DNA from: Spelaeicoccus albus
Lineage (GTDB): Bacteria; Actinomycetota; Actinomycetes; Actinomycetales; Brevibacteriaceae
Reading direction: 5' to 3'
Assembly (NCBI RefSeq): GCF_013409065.1
Contig: NZ_JACBZP010000001.1
Coordinates: 744,001 to 808,000 of the forward strand
DNA: 64,000 bases
Shown here one piece after another: positions 55,769 to 64,000 of this stretch. Position 1 is the first letter of the stretch; every line of letters starts with the position of its first letter. Below the pieces are notes generated by a model, which saw only the letters and a list, made by a program, of their open reading frames with translations, was not told where the DNA came from and made no database searches. A program made the translations under genes and the position numbers.

Positions 55769-56644
55769 TTGAGTTCGACTGACCCGAAGACGTGGCACCC
55801 CAGCGTCACGGTCGATGTCGCGGGTCTTCAACCCATCGGCCGCCGACCGAGCCTGCCCACATATATTCGTCGGCTCTGGCAGCGCCGCTTCTTTATTTAC
55901 GCCGAAGCACGGTCGAAACTGCTCAGCAGCACGCGGCAAAATATCCTCGGCAATGCATGGTTGATCCTCGACCCCATCATCAGCGGGGCAGTCTACTTCG
56001 TGATCTTCGGTCTCGTACTGCACACCAGCCGCGGAATCGACGATTTCATCGGGTATCTCGTCATCGGCGTGTTCTTGTTCAAGTACACGACACGGTGCCT
56101 GACGTCCGGCGCGGGGTCGATTCGTTCAAATCGTGCCATGATCAAGGCGTTTTCTTTCCCGCGCGCGTCGATACCGATCACCGTGATCATGCGCGAGGTG
56201 CTCAACCTGGTGCCGATTGTCATCGCAATGCTGCTGATCATCCTCATCGCGTCGCCCCGCGAAGAGATCACGTGGCGGTGGGCTCTTTTAATTCCCATTT
56301 TGGCGATTCAAACGGTCTTCAACTTGGGGATCGCCCTGTTCGCAGCTCGCCTGGCGTCGATGATCCCCGACGTCGAACAATTACTGAAGTACCTCAGCCG
56401 CTTTTGGCTTTACGCCTCGGCCGTGTTTTTTTCGTACGATCGCTTTGAGGGTCACCCCCTGATCCTCGCAGCGACGGACCTCAACCCGGCGTTCAATTTT
56501 CTCGACATGACCCGCGACTCGTTGCTTTACGCCACGACCCCGCACCTTTCGTCTTGGCTGCTGACAAGCGGTTGGGCGCTGGGTATGGCCATCGTCGGGT
56601 TCGTCTTCTTCTGGCAGGGCGAAGAAAGCTACGCCCGTGATTGA
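55769..56644 (+). CDS. Polysaccharide ABC exporter permease, second copy
   Basis: ABC-2 permease of the TagG/Wzm type, 291 residues with about six helices. The interface segment IRRLWQRRFFIYAEARSKLL is followed by NILGNAWLILDPIISGAVYF, the typical start of the membrane domain. TTG start with an A/G-rich stretch ahead; no ATG fits better. It pairs with the ATPase that overlaps it downstream. As a second exporter beside the pair at 34838-36509, it implies a second polymer or a second lipid-linked intermediate. Confidence 0.87.
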   Translation: MSSTDPKTWHPSVTVDVAGLQPIGRRPSLPTYIRRLWQRRFFIYAEARSKLLSSTRQNILGNAWLILDPIISGAVYFVIFGLVLHTSRGIDDFIGYLVIGVFLFKYTTRCLTSGAGSIRSNRAMIKAFSFPRASIPITVIMREVLNLVPIVIAMLLIILIASPREEITWRWALLIPILAIQTVFNLGIALFAARLASMIPDVEQLLKYLSRFWLYASAVFFSYDRFEGHPLILAATDLNPAFNFLDMTRDSLLYATTPHLSSWLLTSGWALGMAIVGFVFFWQGEESYARD

Positions 56645-57542
56645 CGACATCCTCAAACCTCCCGTGACGGTCGCAGTGAATGATCTGCACGTGACATTCC
56701 GCGTCCCGACGTCACAAAAGCCCAAGCCGTCAGCCGGCGCTCTCAGGAGAGTCGGCCGGCTCGCCGGGCTTAGCCCGCGAGCTACGGTGCTGGCTCTTCG
56801 CGGACTGTCGTTCGTGGCCCGCGAAGGGGAATCGGTGGGTATCGTCGGGCAGAACGGTTCCGGAAAAAGTACGTTGCTGCGGACGATGGCCGGGCTGCAG
56901 CGGCCGAGCCGCGGAGAGGTGCATGCTTCCAGCGAGCCAGTGCTCCTCGGGGTGAACGCTGCGCTGCAGCAAGAACTGTCCGGCGTTGCCAATGTCCGTC
57001 TCGGCCTACTGGCGATGGGGATGACGCCGGAGCGCGCTGATGCGACGATCGGCGAAGTCATCGATCTGGCCGGAATCGGTGACTCCATCCATCTGCCAAT
57101 GCGCACGTATTCATCGGGGATGGCGGCTCGATTGCGGTTTGCGATCGCATGCGCATCGAAGCCGCACATACTGCTGATCGATGAGGCATTGAACACCGGC
57201 GACGCGGCATTCAAGGAACGCAGTAAGCAAAGCATGGACGAGCTACGCCGGCAAGCAGGAACGGTATTCATCGTCAGTCACGCGGCCGAGACGATCCAGG
57301 AGATGTGCACGCGAGCGATTTGGCTCGACAAAGGCGACTTCGTCATGGATGGCCACGCCGAGGAAGTAGCCTTGAAATACCGCTGGTGGGCTTGGAATAT
57401 CGCAAAGGGAAAGCCCAAGAAGGCAAACAGACTGTTGAACAAAGCTAAAGCCGAGGGCAAAATGACTGCCGTCTATCTCAATCGTGAAATCGTCGAAGAC
57501 GACGACCTTGCGCCTCGTCACGCTTTGAGGGCGCGGAAATAA
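56637..57542 (+). CDS. Polysaccharide ABC exporter ATPase, second copy
   Basis: TagH/Wzt-type ATPase, 301 residues. Walker A GIVGQNGSGKSTLLR, signature YSSGMAARLRFAIACA, Walker B LLIDEALNTGD. The GTG start overlaps the permease stop by eight bases. Beyond the ATPase core there are about 45 residues ending in a Lys-rich segment, but no carbohydrate-binding domain like that of Wzt, so cargo recognition probably lies in the permease or lipid. Confidence 0.9.
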   Translation: MIDDILKPPVTVAVNDLHVTFRVPTSQKPKPSAGALRRVGRLAGLSPRATVLALRGLSFVAREGESVGIVGQNGSGKSTLLRTMAGLQRPSRGEVHASSEPVLLGVNAALQQELSGVANVRLGLLAMGMTPERADATIGEVIDLAGIGDSIHLPMRTYSSGMAARLRFAIACASKPHILLIDEALNTGDAAFKERSKQSMDELRRQAGTVFIVSHAAETIQEMCTRAIWLDKGDFVMDGHAEEVALKYRWWAWNIAKGKPKKANRLLNKAKAEGKMTAVYLNREIVEDDDLAPRHALRARK

Positions 57543-58003
57543 TGACACATCGTGCTGTGCTCGTGTCGTCTGTTGCCGCAGCATGGTTCATCGCGGTGAT
57601 CATTTTGGTGATACTGGGCCTATACGGGTGGGCAATTGCCTTGCAAGCAATCGTCGTCGTCGCACTCGCTCTTGCTTGGTTGCACGAAGCGTCACGAAAT
57701 CGAGCGGCGATTTCAACAGCGTTGCGCAATGTTCGTCGGGTGGCCGAGTCATCGAAGCGGTACGCGGACAGTCACGTCGAGCGTGGGCATCAAGAGACCG
57801 AAGCGATGCGCGGCGAAATGGAAGACCTTTCCCGTCAGGTCCGTGCCCTTCAGTCGTTGGTCAAGACGACCGATAGGAAGGTCATCGACGGAGATTTTCT
57901 CGCCACGCTGGACGACGGGCTCTCGCGGCTTGGCGTAAGGATGCTCAAGCTGGAAAGACGGGTCCAGAAGCAACGTCAACGGGTCAACAAATCCGCCGAT
58001 TAA
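57542..58003 (+). CDS. Small membrane protein with coiled coil
   Basis: Unrecognised protein of 153 residues. Two close hydrophobic helices (about 7-48) are followed by a long polar helix or coiled coil (about 50-150) with heptad-like Leu/Val spacing and a basic end (LERRVQKQRQRVNKS). Its ATG shares a base with the stop of the exporter ATPase gene, so it belongs to the exporter operon. The layout recalls chain-length or scaffold proteins, but without sequence support. An accessory role for the second exporter is the best guess. Confidence 0.6.
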   Translation: MTHRAVLVSSVAAAWFIAVIILVILGLYGWAIALQAIVVVALALAWLHEASRNRAAISTALRNVRRVAESSKRYADSHVERGHQETEAMRGEMEDLSRQVRALQSLVKTTDRKVIDGDFLATLDDGLSRLGVRMLKLERRVQKQRQRVNKSAD

Positions 58004-58022
58004 GCGAGGACATCTGCTCGCT
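58003..58022 (+). terminator. Weak hairpin after the exporter operon
   Basis: AGCGAG and CTCGCT form a 6-bp stem with an 8-base loop directly after the coiled-coil gene's stop. There is no T-run. Confidence 0.3.
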
Positions 58023-58093
58023 CGGTCGACAGTTGAGGGAGGAGCCCTTCGTCTCGCTGGCGCTCGCTCAGGACGACCTCTGCGGAGTCGAAA

Positions 58094-58843
58094 TCAAGCA
58101 AGCGAGCGGCTCTCAGCCCCAGCGCGCTGCAGCATCTGAGAGCTGATGTCGTCGTAGTACTCAGGCACATAGTGAAATGGCGCAAGTCCCCAACGCTGAT
58201 CCGGATCGGCCAGCAAATTCGCGTGATCGGCTTCAATGGTCGTGATCCGATCGCCGAACCTCTTCTCAATCATTGCGTAATCAATGCGCAAGCCGCCATT
58301 CACACTATTCACGAAGTCGCGCACGCGCGCAGTAAACGCAGTATCACCATTAACGGACTGATCCGTCAGCCACGCTTTGTGCAGCACGATCGGCATAGTC
58401 GGCAGCCTCTTGAGGATGTCACCGAATTCACGCGCGAATAATTTGGCAAAGAGCTTGTGACGCCGCGCTGTGCCATATTGCAAAATTTCATCGGAGCAAT
58501 CTCGGATCATTCGACCAAAGCCGCAACGATCCCACTGCTCCGACTCAGTAAACCAGCCGTTGCCAACCCGATGAACCGCTAGACGCTCGTCGACTAGATC
58601 TAAGTAAAGTATGTCCGGCTTCGAACGTCGAAACGCATCACTTAACGTCTTATACGCATCCAAACGCATGAACCTGCCATATAGCGGAGGGTTCACATTG
58701 AACGTATCGACCGGTCCAGGCCAGGCCACGCTGCCTTGGGATATCCAGCTCGTACGCGCGAAGTAATCGATCTCCCCAAACTCACTACGTCGAAATTCGG
58801 CCGAGTCTCGGGTGACGCAGCTGCCCACGATCGATATGTTCAC
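58094..58843 (-). CDS. DUF6270-like protein
   Basis: A 249-residue cytoplasmic protein of unknown function. The N-terminus ISIVGSCVTRDSAEF and the C-terminal WGLAPFHYVPEYYDD resemble the DUF6270 family, found in teichoic acid and capsule loci. GSC near the start and a late FHY motif recall SGNH hydrolases, but no catalytic set is proven. GTG 58843 is chosen because GGAGG stands five bases before it; the TTG at 58855 overlaps that site. It is divergent from the GT2-TagF fusion, and the two may share regulation. Confidence 0.6.
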   Translation of the reverse strand: MNISIVGSCVTRDSAEFRRSEFGEIDYFARTSWISQGSVAWPGPVDTFNVNPPLYGRFMRLDAYKTLSDAFRRSKPDILYLDLVDERLAVHRVGNGWFTESEQWDRCGFGRMIRDCSDEILQYGTARRHKLFAKLFAREFGDILKRLPTMPIVLHKAWLTDQSVNGDTAFTARVRDFVNSVNGGLRIDYAMIEKRFGDRITTIEADHANLLADPDQRWGLAPFHYVPEYYDDISSQMLQRAGAESRSLA

Positions 58844-58923
58844 CTGCACCTCCAACCGACGCTACAACGATAGAATGGCACATTGCATCCACGTCTTCCT
58901 CCGAAATTTCGAAAGGCAACACC

Positions 58924-61900
58924 TTGTCCGAACGGGCGAACACCGTGAAGCACCTTCTCAAGGATAGCTATTCGTGGCTGCGGAGGAAACTCGATCCGCG
59001 CCGGTCAACGGGTGCATCGTCTCGTGTACACAACGAAGTGAATAGCGCTCAGGACGATCTGATATCAATAATTGTCCCGACCTACAATGTTGAAAAATAT
59101 CTGGAGCGATGCCTAAACGGAATTTTCAATCAAACTTATCGAAACCTTGAAATCATAGTTGCCGACGACGGCTCCACGGATACGACACTCGATCTCGCCC
59201 ACCGTTTAGCGCGCTCCGACCATCGGGTAAAAGTTCTCGAATTACATCATGCGGGAAACGGTTCAGCGCGCAATTCGGCGATTGCCGTAGCCAACGGACG
59301 ATTTCTCGCCTTTGCCGATGCAGACGATTCAATGCCAACGGATGCGTATGAAAAACTGTGGAAGACACTTCGTACGACCGGTTCTCAATTTGTCGTCGGC
59401 TGCTTCGCCCACGTGGATACATCTAATATGTGGCGCCCGAAGTTCGCCGACGATGTGCACCGCTCGACTCATCACTCGATCCAACTCGGCGATTGCCCTT
59501 CAATTATGCAAAATATTTTTTTGTGGGACAAAATGTTCCGTCGCGATTTCTGGGATCGATGCGTTGCTCCGATTCCGGCGCGGACGCTTTACGAGGATCA
59601 AGAAGCCGTTATGCGTGCGTTTTTTGGTGCGGAGAATTTCGACGTCATTCCGGATACGGTATATTTTTGGCACAGCCGACCGGATCAAACGTCGATCACA
59701 CAACAAAAGGGAGATGTTACCGACCTAGCTAATCGACTCGAAGTCGCGCTCACGGTGACGAAGCTCGCCAGCGCTCGAGCTTCGGAAACAGTTTGGCAAG
59801 CATGGCTGACGAAACTATTTCAGTGGGATCTGAGTCCGTACTTCAAGCAGATACCGAAATCTTCGGAGGAGTATTGGAACGCATTGGTGACCGGAATTCG
59901 ACGTGTGGTTGATTTCGTCGGGAACCAAATTTGGGACACTGTCCAGCTCCATGACCGCTTGCTGTTATCGGCGATATGCGAGTCAAACAGACATGACGCT
60001 GAAACTATAGTGATCGATCGTGAGGAGAACGGCACCGACTACCACGTAAGTTATGATTTCGGATCATACATCGGAATTCCCGGCTATTTGTTGCGGCTAA
60101 GCGACCGACCGGCCGCTTCGCTTTTGGAAATCCGTAAAATCGACCTGGATTTGGTAAGTCAAGTCGACGAGATACATTGGTCGCGCGCAGGGTTACTGGA
60201 AATAACCGGATTCGCATTTATTCGGAATTTTGATACCGCCAATTTTCCACAAAATTTGACATTTTCGTTGCGGGACGCGAACAGCGATCAAGTCATCGAA
60301 TTATCTCATCGGTCGATAGCCTCACCGGACATCGATCAGATCGCAGGCGACGCGTGGAATTGTTACGCGCGTTCGGGGTTCTCGCTGGCCATCGACGTTT
60401 CGGCGATCGACCGATTAGATCAGGAGGCAACGCCCAAGCCGCGTTGGCGTCTCCACGTTACCGTTACCTGTGGCGACAAATGCACCGAAGGCCTGATGCG
60501 CTCGCGCCACCCCGAAACTGCCGGTGGCGCCATTCCGCTCGACGATTGCATCGGTACTCATCGTTTGGTATGCCAATTTTCGAAAGACGACGGACTCTTT
60601 CTCGAGCGCGTTCGTTATGCGCACATTGCGACGGCCGTCGACATGTACGATCAGTTTTTTCGCCTTACTGTCAGGCATCCAACGGGAAATCCACCGGCAG
60701 GCGTCCTTGTTGGCGCCGACGAAATCGCGGTAACCGATTCGATTCAGCTGACACCGAACGAATGCATCGTGACGGTCCGTTTCCCGTCAGTTCACTTGGG
60801 CACTGGGCGCTCCGAATCCAAAAGCACTCTCAAGCTCATCACGAGCGACGGACGCACCCACCTCATCGCGTGGGCGCACTCGTCGCAAAAACTCGTTGAA
60901 GAATCGCCGCTGCATCGACCATCCCGGCTCTCGGCGACCGGGTACGGCTATTTGCAATTGATGCGGGCCGGCGCCCGCGGGATCGTGACAAGCGCGACCC
61001 TCGCCACCGACGAAGACGCTCTGATTGTGCGCGGTGAGACAAGCGTCGACGATGCGGAATCCGATCCTACTTTCTCGTTGATTACCTCTCGGAGGAAGCT
61101 TCACGCCAGTTCAACTGCCGTCGAACAAGACGGGCGATTCACTGCCCGCTTCGAACTGACCGAAGACAAGTGGCAGCTCGGCGTAGCCGTCGTAGATTCT
61201 GGTGCGTACGTTTTTCAAATCAGCGGCGGCGAAGTGCCGTTCACCGTCATACCTGACTTCGCTAAGGAGCTCCCCCTGACAACACTTCGCCCCAGGTACC
61301 GGCTCACAATCACACGAAAACAGCCCAACGACGCGTTGGTGGTCAAAATTGGAGCACCGCTCGCCGACTACGAACGCTCGGCTCTAGGCCGCCGACGCAT
61401 ACGGGAAATCTTCCAAACAGCCACCGATGAAACGGAACTCAGTGATTCGATTCTCTTTGAATCGTTCGGTGGAACAGCAGCAACGGACAGCGTGCGAGCT
61501 CTATTCGACGAATACGTCAGATCAGGCGACCAGAGAACGAAATATTGGGTCGTCCGAGATTACTCAGTCATCACTCCACCCGGTTGCGTGCCGATCATCT
61601 ACAACTCGGCAGCGTATGTCCGGGCGCTCAGTGGCTGTTCGACGCTCGTCAACAACAACACTTTCCCGCACTACTTTCGGAAAAGCCCGGGCCAACGATA
61701 TGTGCAGACATGGCACGGCACGCCGTTGAAGCAGATCGGCTTCGACACGCCGCTCACACAAATATCCAACTCGTACCTGGACATCCTCACTCGCGAATCA
61801 ACTTATTGGGATCTACTCATCGCACAGAGTCCCGTTGCGGCCGATTTGTTGCGGCAGGCATTCGGCTACACGGGCGCCATTGCGGCGCGGGGCCTTCCGC

Positions 61901-62508
61901 GAAACGATTCATTCTTCGGAAGCCATGCTGATTCCATCCGCCGCGATACACGCCATTCGCTTGGAGTCTACGACGATCAACAGATGGTCCTATACATGCC
62001 GACTTGGAGAGACCACGCTATCGACCCGTATGGACGACACGATTTTGTCTCGACAATCGATTTCGAGGCATTGCGAAGGGCAGTCGGTGCGCAATACGCG
62101 TTTTTTGCCCGTGGCCACCACACCACCATCGAAAGTGTTCGGCACGACGTGCTCGACGTCACCGACTTGACGACGTATCCCGATGTCAGCCGGCTGCTGC
62201 TTGCGGCCGACATTCTCATTTCGGATTATTCTTCAGTGATGTTCGACTTCGCCATTACGGGAAAACCCCTTATTCAATACATTCCCGATTTCGACGATTA
62301 TGTCACGACGTCGCGATCGCTCTACGAAACGTCAATGAAGTCAATCGTCTGGCCCAAAGCCTATTCTCAATCCGATCTTGAGCGCCTCGTACTCCGTTCG
62401 ACCGGAATGAGACCTTTTGAAATGTACTCGCCCGAACGGTCTCCACTTTTCCACCGATCGAATTTCGAGCCCACCAGTAGGTCCGTGCTCGAGCGCTTTT
62501 CAGTATGA
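58924..62508 (+). CDS. GT2 glycosyltransferase fused to TagF-type polymerase
   Basis: A 1,194-residue bifunctional protein. Residues about 45-330 are a GT2 domain (ISIIVPTYNVEKYLERCL, VADDGSTD, FADADDSMPTDAYEK, LYEDQEAVMRAFF). The middle (about 380-800) is beta-rich without a named domain. Residues about 830-1190 are a canonical PF04464 domain: WHGTPLK 930-936, YMPTWRDH, FFARGHH in the second His site, LISDYSSVMFDFAITGKPL and YIPDFDDY. TTG start. It could both glycosylate and extend a polyol-phosphate chain, as proposed for similar capsule polymerases. The first half is richer in A+T than its neighbours. Confidence 0.85.
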   Translation: MSERANTVKHLLKDSYSWLRRKLDPRRSTGASSRVHNEVNSAQDDLISIIVPTYNVEKYLERCLNGIFNQTYRNLEIIVADDGSTDTTLDLAHRLARSDHRVKVLELHHAGNGSARNSAIAVANGRFLAFADADDSMPTDAYEKLWKTLRTTGSQFVVGCFAHVDTSNMWRPKFADDVHRSTHHSIQLGDCPSIMQNIFLWDKMFRRDFWDRCVAPIPARTLYEDQEAVMRAFFGAENFDVIPDTVYFWHSRPDQTSITQQKGDVTDLANRLEVALTVTKLASARASETVWQAWLTKLFQWDLSPYFKQIPKSSEEYWNALVTGIRRVVDFVGNQIWDTVQLHDRLLLSAICESNRHDAETIVIDREENGTDYHVSYDFGSYIGIPGYLLRLSDRPAASLLEIRKIDLDLVSQVDEIHWSRAGLLEITGFAFIRNFDTANFPQNLTFSLRDANSDQVIELSHRSIASPDIDQIAGDAWNCYARSGFSLAIDVSAIDRLDQEATPKPRWRLHVTVTCGDKCTEGLMRSRHPETAGGAIPLDDCIGTHRLVCQFSKDDGLFLERVRYAHIATAVDMYDQFFRLTVRHPTGNPPAGVLVGADEIAVTDSIQLTPNECIVTVRFPSVHLGTGRSESKSTLKLITSDGRTHLIAWAHSSQKLVEESPLHRPSRLSATGYGYLQLMRAGARGIVTSATLATDEDALIVRGETSVDDAESDPTFSLITSRRKLHASSTAVEQDGRFTARFELTEDKWQLGVAVVDSGAYVFQISGGEVPFTVIPDFAKELPLTTLRPRYRLTITRKQPNDALVVKIGAPLADYERSALGRRRIREIFQTATDETELSDSILFESFGGTAATDSVRALFDEYVRSGDQRTKYWVVRDYSVITPPGCVPIIYNSAAYVRALSGCSTLVNNNTFPHYFRKSPGQRYVQTWHGTPLKQIGFDTPLTQISNSYLDILTRESTYWDLLIAQSPVAADLLRQAFGYTGAIAARGLPRNDSFFGSHADSIRRDTRHSLGVYDDQQMVLYMPTWRDHAIDPYGRHDFVSTIDFEALRRAVGAQYAFFARGHHTTIESVRHDVLDVTDLTTYPDVSRLLLAADILISDYSSVMFDFAITGKPLIQYIPDFDDYVTTSRSLYETSMKSIVWPKAYSQSDLERLVLRSTGMRPFEMYSPERSPLFHRSNFEPTSRSVLERFSV

Positions 62509-62536
62509 CGTTATCGCTCGAGCCGAGAGTATTCGG

Positions 62537-63484
62537 TTAGATAGCGGACGAGATGATCTCGCTCAAGCCGTACGAGGCCTTCCAGCCCAGCTCGTTTTGG
62601 ATACGCGCGACGTTCGCGATCAATCTCGCAGGATCGCCCGCGCGTCGTCCGTCGACGACAGGCTGAATTTTCCGGCCTACGTGCGAACTGATCGTGTTGA
62701 CCACCTCATATACCGATGCCCCTGTTCCGGTGCCAACATTGAAAGTGTCGTATGAGCGATCGGGCCGATCGAGGTATTCCAGAGCATCGATGTGCGCGGC
62801 CGCGAGGTCAAGGACGTGCACATAATCTCGAATGCACGTTCCATCCGGCGTCGGATAGTTCGAGCCGAAAACGACCGGTTGCCGGTGCTCCACCAGACTT
62901 TTCAAGACGATTGGGATCAGGTTCAGGGCTGATGGATCTTTCAACTCCGACCAGCCGCTTCCGGCAACGTTGAAATACCGCAGATTGGCAACGCGCAAGC
63001 CCCACGCCAGCGCGGCATTCCGCGACATCCACTCGCAAACTAGCTTCGACTGTCCGTACGGGTTGATGGGGCTGCATTCCACCCGTTCATCAACTTCCTC
63101 GACATCAGGCATGCCGTATACGGCAGCGGAGGAGGAGAATACGAGGCGCTCAACACAATTGACTTGCATTGCCGTGAGCAGGTTGGTCATGGAATGCACA
63201 TTTTGACGGTAATACCAGGTCGGATTGTTGACCGATTCACCCACCTGCTTTTTTCCCGCGACGTGAACAACTGACGTTATATCACGGCTCTTCATGATCT
63301 GCGACAAGTCGTTAGCGGCCGCATCGGCGCTCAAGTCAAAGCTCACGACATCCGTGCCCGCAATTCGCTCGCTGTCACCGGTAGTGAGGTCGTCAACAAC
63401 CACGACGTCGAAATCTCGCTCTTTCAGTAGCCTCGCAACGTGCGCGCCAATATAGCCGGCACCGCCGGTTAACAAAACGGTCAT
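62537..63484 (-). CDS. galE: UDP-glucose 4-epimerase
   Basis: Interconverts UDP-glucose and UDP-galactose, possibly also the HexNAc forms. It is 315 residues. Motifs: VLLTGGAGYIGAHVARLL, HVAGKKQVGESV, SSSAAVYGMPD and the Tyr-x3-Lys in YGQSK. ATG 63484 gives the standard N-terminus. It converges with the GT2-TagF fusion gene and probably supplies galactose units for a transferase here. Confidence 0.9.
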   Translation of the reverse strand: MTVLLTGGAGYIGAHVARLLKERDFDVVVVDDLTTGDSERIAGTDVVSFDLSADAAANDLSQIMKSRDITSVVHVAGKKQVGESVNNPTWYYRQNVHSMTNLLTAMQVNCVERLVFSSSAAVYGMPDVEEVDERVECSPINPYGQSKLVCEWMSRNAALAWGLRVANLRYFNVAGSGWSELKDPSALNLIPIVLKSLVEHRQPVVFGSNYPTPDGTCIRDYVHVLDLAAAHIDALEYLDRPDRSYDTFNVGTGTGASVYEVVNTISSHVGRKIQPVVDGRRAGDPARLIANVARIQNELGWKASYGLSEIISSAI

Positions 63485-63496
63485 TCCGAAATCATA
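63485..63496 (-). promoter_or_regulatory. Possible leaderless -10 element of galE
   Basis: On the minus strand TATGAT ends six bases before the galE ATG, with no ribosome-binding site between. The matching -35 region is weak, so this rests on the -10 fit and spacing alone. Confidence 0.35.
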
Positions 63497-63632
63497 CCGT
63501 TGGCGATCCGTATGCCGAGCCGCCAAGTACACCAATCATCTCGTAACGTATTCTTGGCCTAGACGATCGTACGTAGCCTGAAATTCACCGCTTGCAGCCG
63601 ATTCGGGCCGTTGAACTGTAGGGGAATGACGC

Positions 63633-64000
63633 ATGACCGCCGACGACAACCTTCTAGATGCCCACCCGGTACCGTCCGGCAGCGCTGTAGTACAGATCGG
63701 CCCTATGAAGACCGGTACGACTGCCGTTCAACGCGCCGCCAGTCAGGCCAGAGATCGTCTCTTGGAGTTCGGAGTTCTTTACCCCGGCTCGGGCTTGAAT
63801 CACGGTGAGGCACTGATCGATTTTTTTGGCTTCGAAGCGAAAGCCGCCGGACGCCCCGGTGTGTGGGACGCTTTGTACGAAGAAATCGACTCGACCAAGC
63901 ACGATCGGCTCTTCTTGAGCCATGAATTCGTCGCAGAAGCCGACGCCGCAGGTATTGACAAGCTACGCACAGTTCTCGACCGACCGTTATACGCCTTAAT
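63633..64000 (+). CDS. PAPS-dependent sulfotransferase, 3' end beyond window
   Basis: The first 122 residues of a third GPMKTGTT-type sulfotransferase. The phosphosulfate loop GPMKTGTTA is at 23-31, followed by VLYPGSGLNH and FLSHEFVAEAD, which match VRYPGTTLNH and WISHEFAAES of the paralogue at 31464-32741. AGGGGA lies ahead of the ATG, which is preferred over an out-of-frame ATG at 63626. It is divergent from galE across 148 bases. The frame stays open to the end of the window. Confidence 0.8.
   Translation, partial: MTADDNLLDAHPVPSGSAVVQIGPMKTGTTAVQRAASQARDRLLEFGVLYPGSGLNHGEALIDFFGFEAKAAGRPGVWDALYEEIDSTKHDRLFLSHEFVAEADAAGIDKLRTVLDRPLYAL

Overview
The window is about 64 kb of GC-rich DNA in which almost every gene builds, decorates, exports or remodels a cell envelope. 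Actinobacterial traits point to a high-GC Gram-positive, probably a Micrococcales-type organism, though I cannot name the genus. These traits are an RmlC-RmlD fusion, an LCP ligase, teichoic-acid ABC exporters, a GH25 lysozyme, a c-di-AMP riboswitch ahead of an NlpC/P60 hydrolase, and GTG/TTG starts. No rRNA, tRNA, CRISPR array, transposase or phage gene was seen.

Layout. 1-1610: end of an ABC drug-exporter permease. 1973-4314: UDP-sulfoquinovose synthase and sulfoquinovosyltransferase (sulfolipid SQDG). 4472-7256: transporter, PAP2 phosphatase and Gfo/Idh oxidoreductase in overlapping frames. 7396-10848: GH13 glucosidase and secreted GH25 lysozyme with five tandem repeats. 11106-14806: pyruvyltransferase, TauE/SafE permease and GT2. 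14803-25537: five polymerases of the TagB/TagF/TarL family and a nucleotidyltransferase. 25551-34823: a CDP-ribitol synthase (IspD-SDR fusion) in line with cysN, cysD, cysQ and two sulfotransferases, and divergently an APS kinase and a GDPD. 34838-36509: first TagGH exporter. 36629-38003: Ppx/GppA and a cupin. 38295-45892: dTDP-rhamnose genes, lipoprotein GDPD, TarS-like glycosyltransferase, a third sulfotransferase and an O-acetyltransferase. 46004-49565: NlpC/P60, UDP-GlcNAc 2-epimerase and LCP ligase. 49694-58003: a seven-gene operon with a nucleotide-sugar dehydratase, a lipid-carrier sugar-1-P transferase, two GT4 enzymes, a second TagGH exporter and a small coiled-coil membrane protein. 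58094-64000: DUF6270-like protein, a GT2-TagF fusion, GalE and a fourth sulfotransferase cut by the window edge.

Working model. CDP-ribitol feeds several membrane polymerases. Rhamnose, other sugars, pyruvate, acetyl and sulfate groups decorate the chain. TagGH exports it and LCP ligates it to peptidoglycan. The main novelty candidate is the sulfation module: ATP sulfurylase (CysDN), APS kinase (CysC) and PAP phosphatase (CysQ) sit with four sulfotransferases, with no PAPS or sulfite reductase in view, and CysQDN is collinear with CDP-ribitol synthase. With the SQDG pair this suggests an envelope bearing two kinds of sulfur chemistry: a sulfonolipid and an O-sulfated teichoic-acid-like polymer. 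The gene families are read from the sequence; the sulfated polymer itself is inference.
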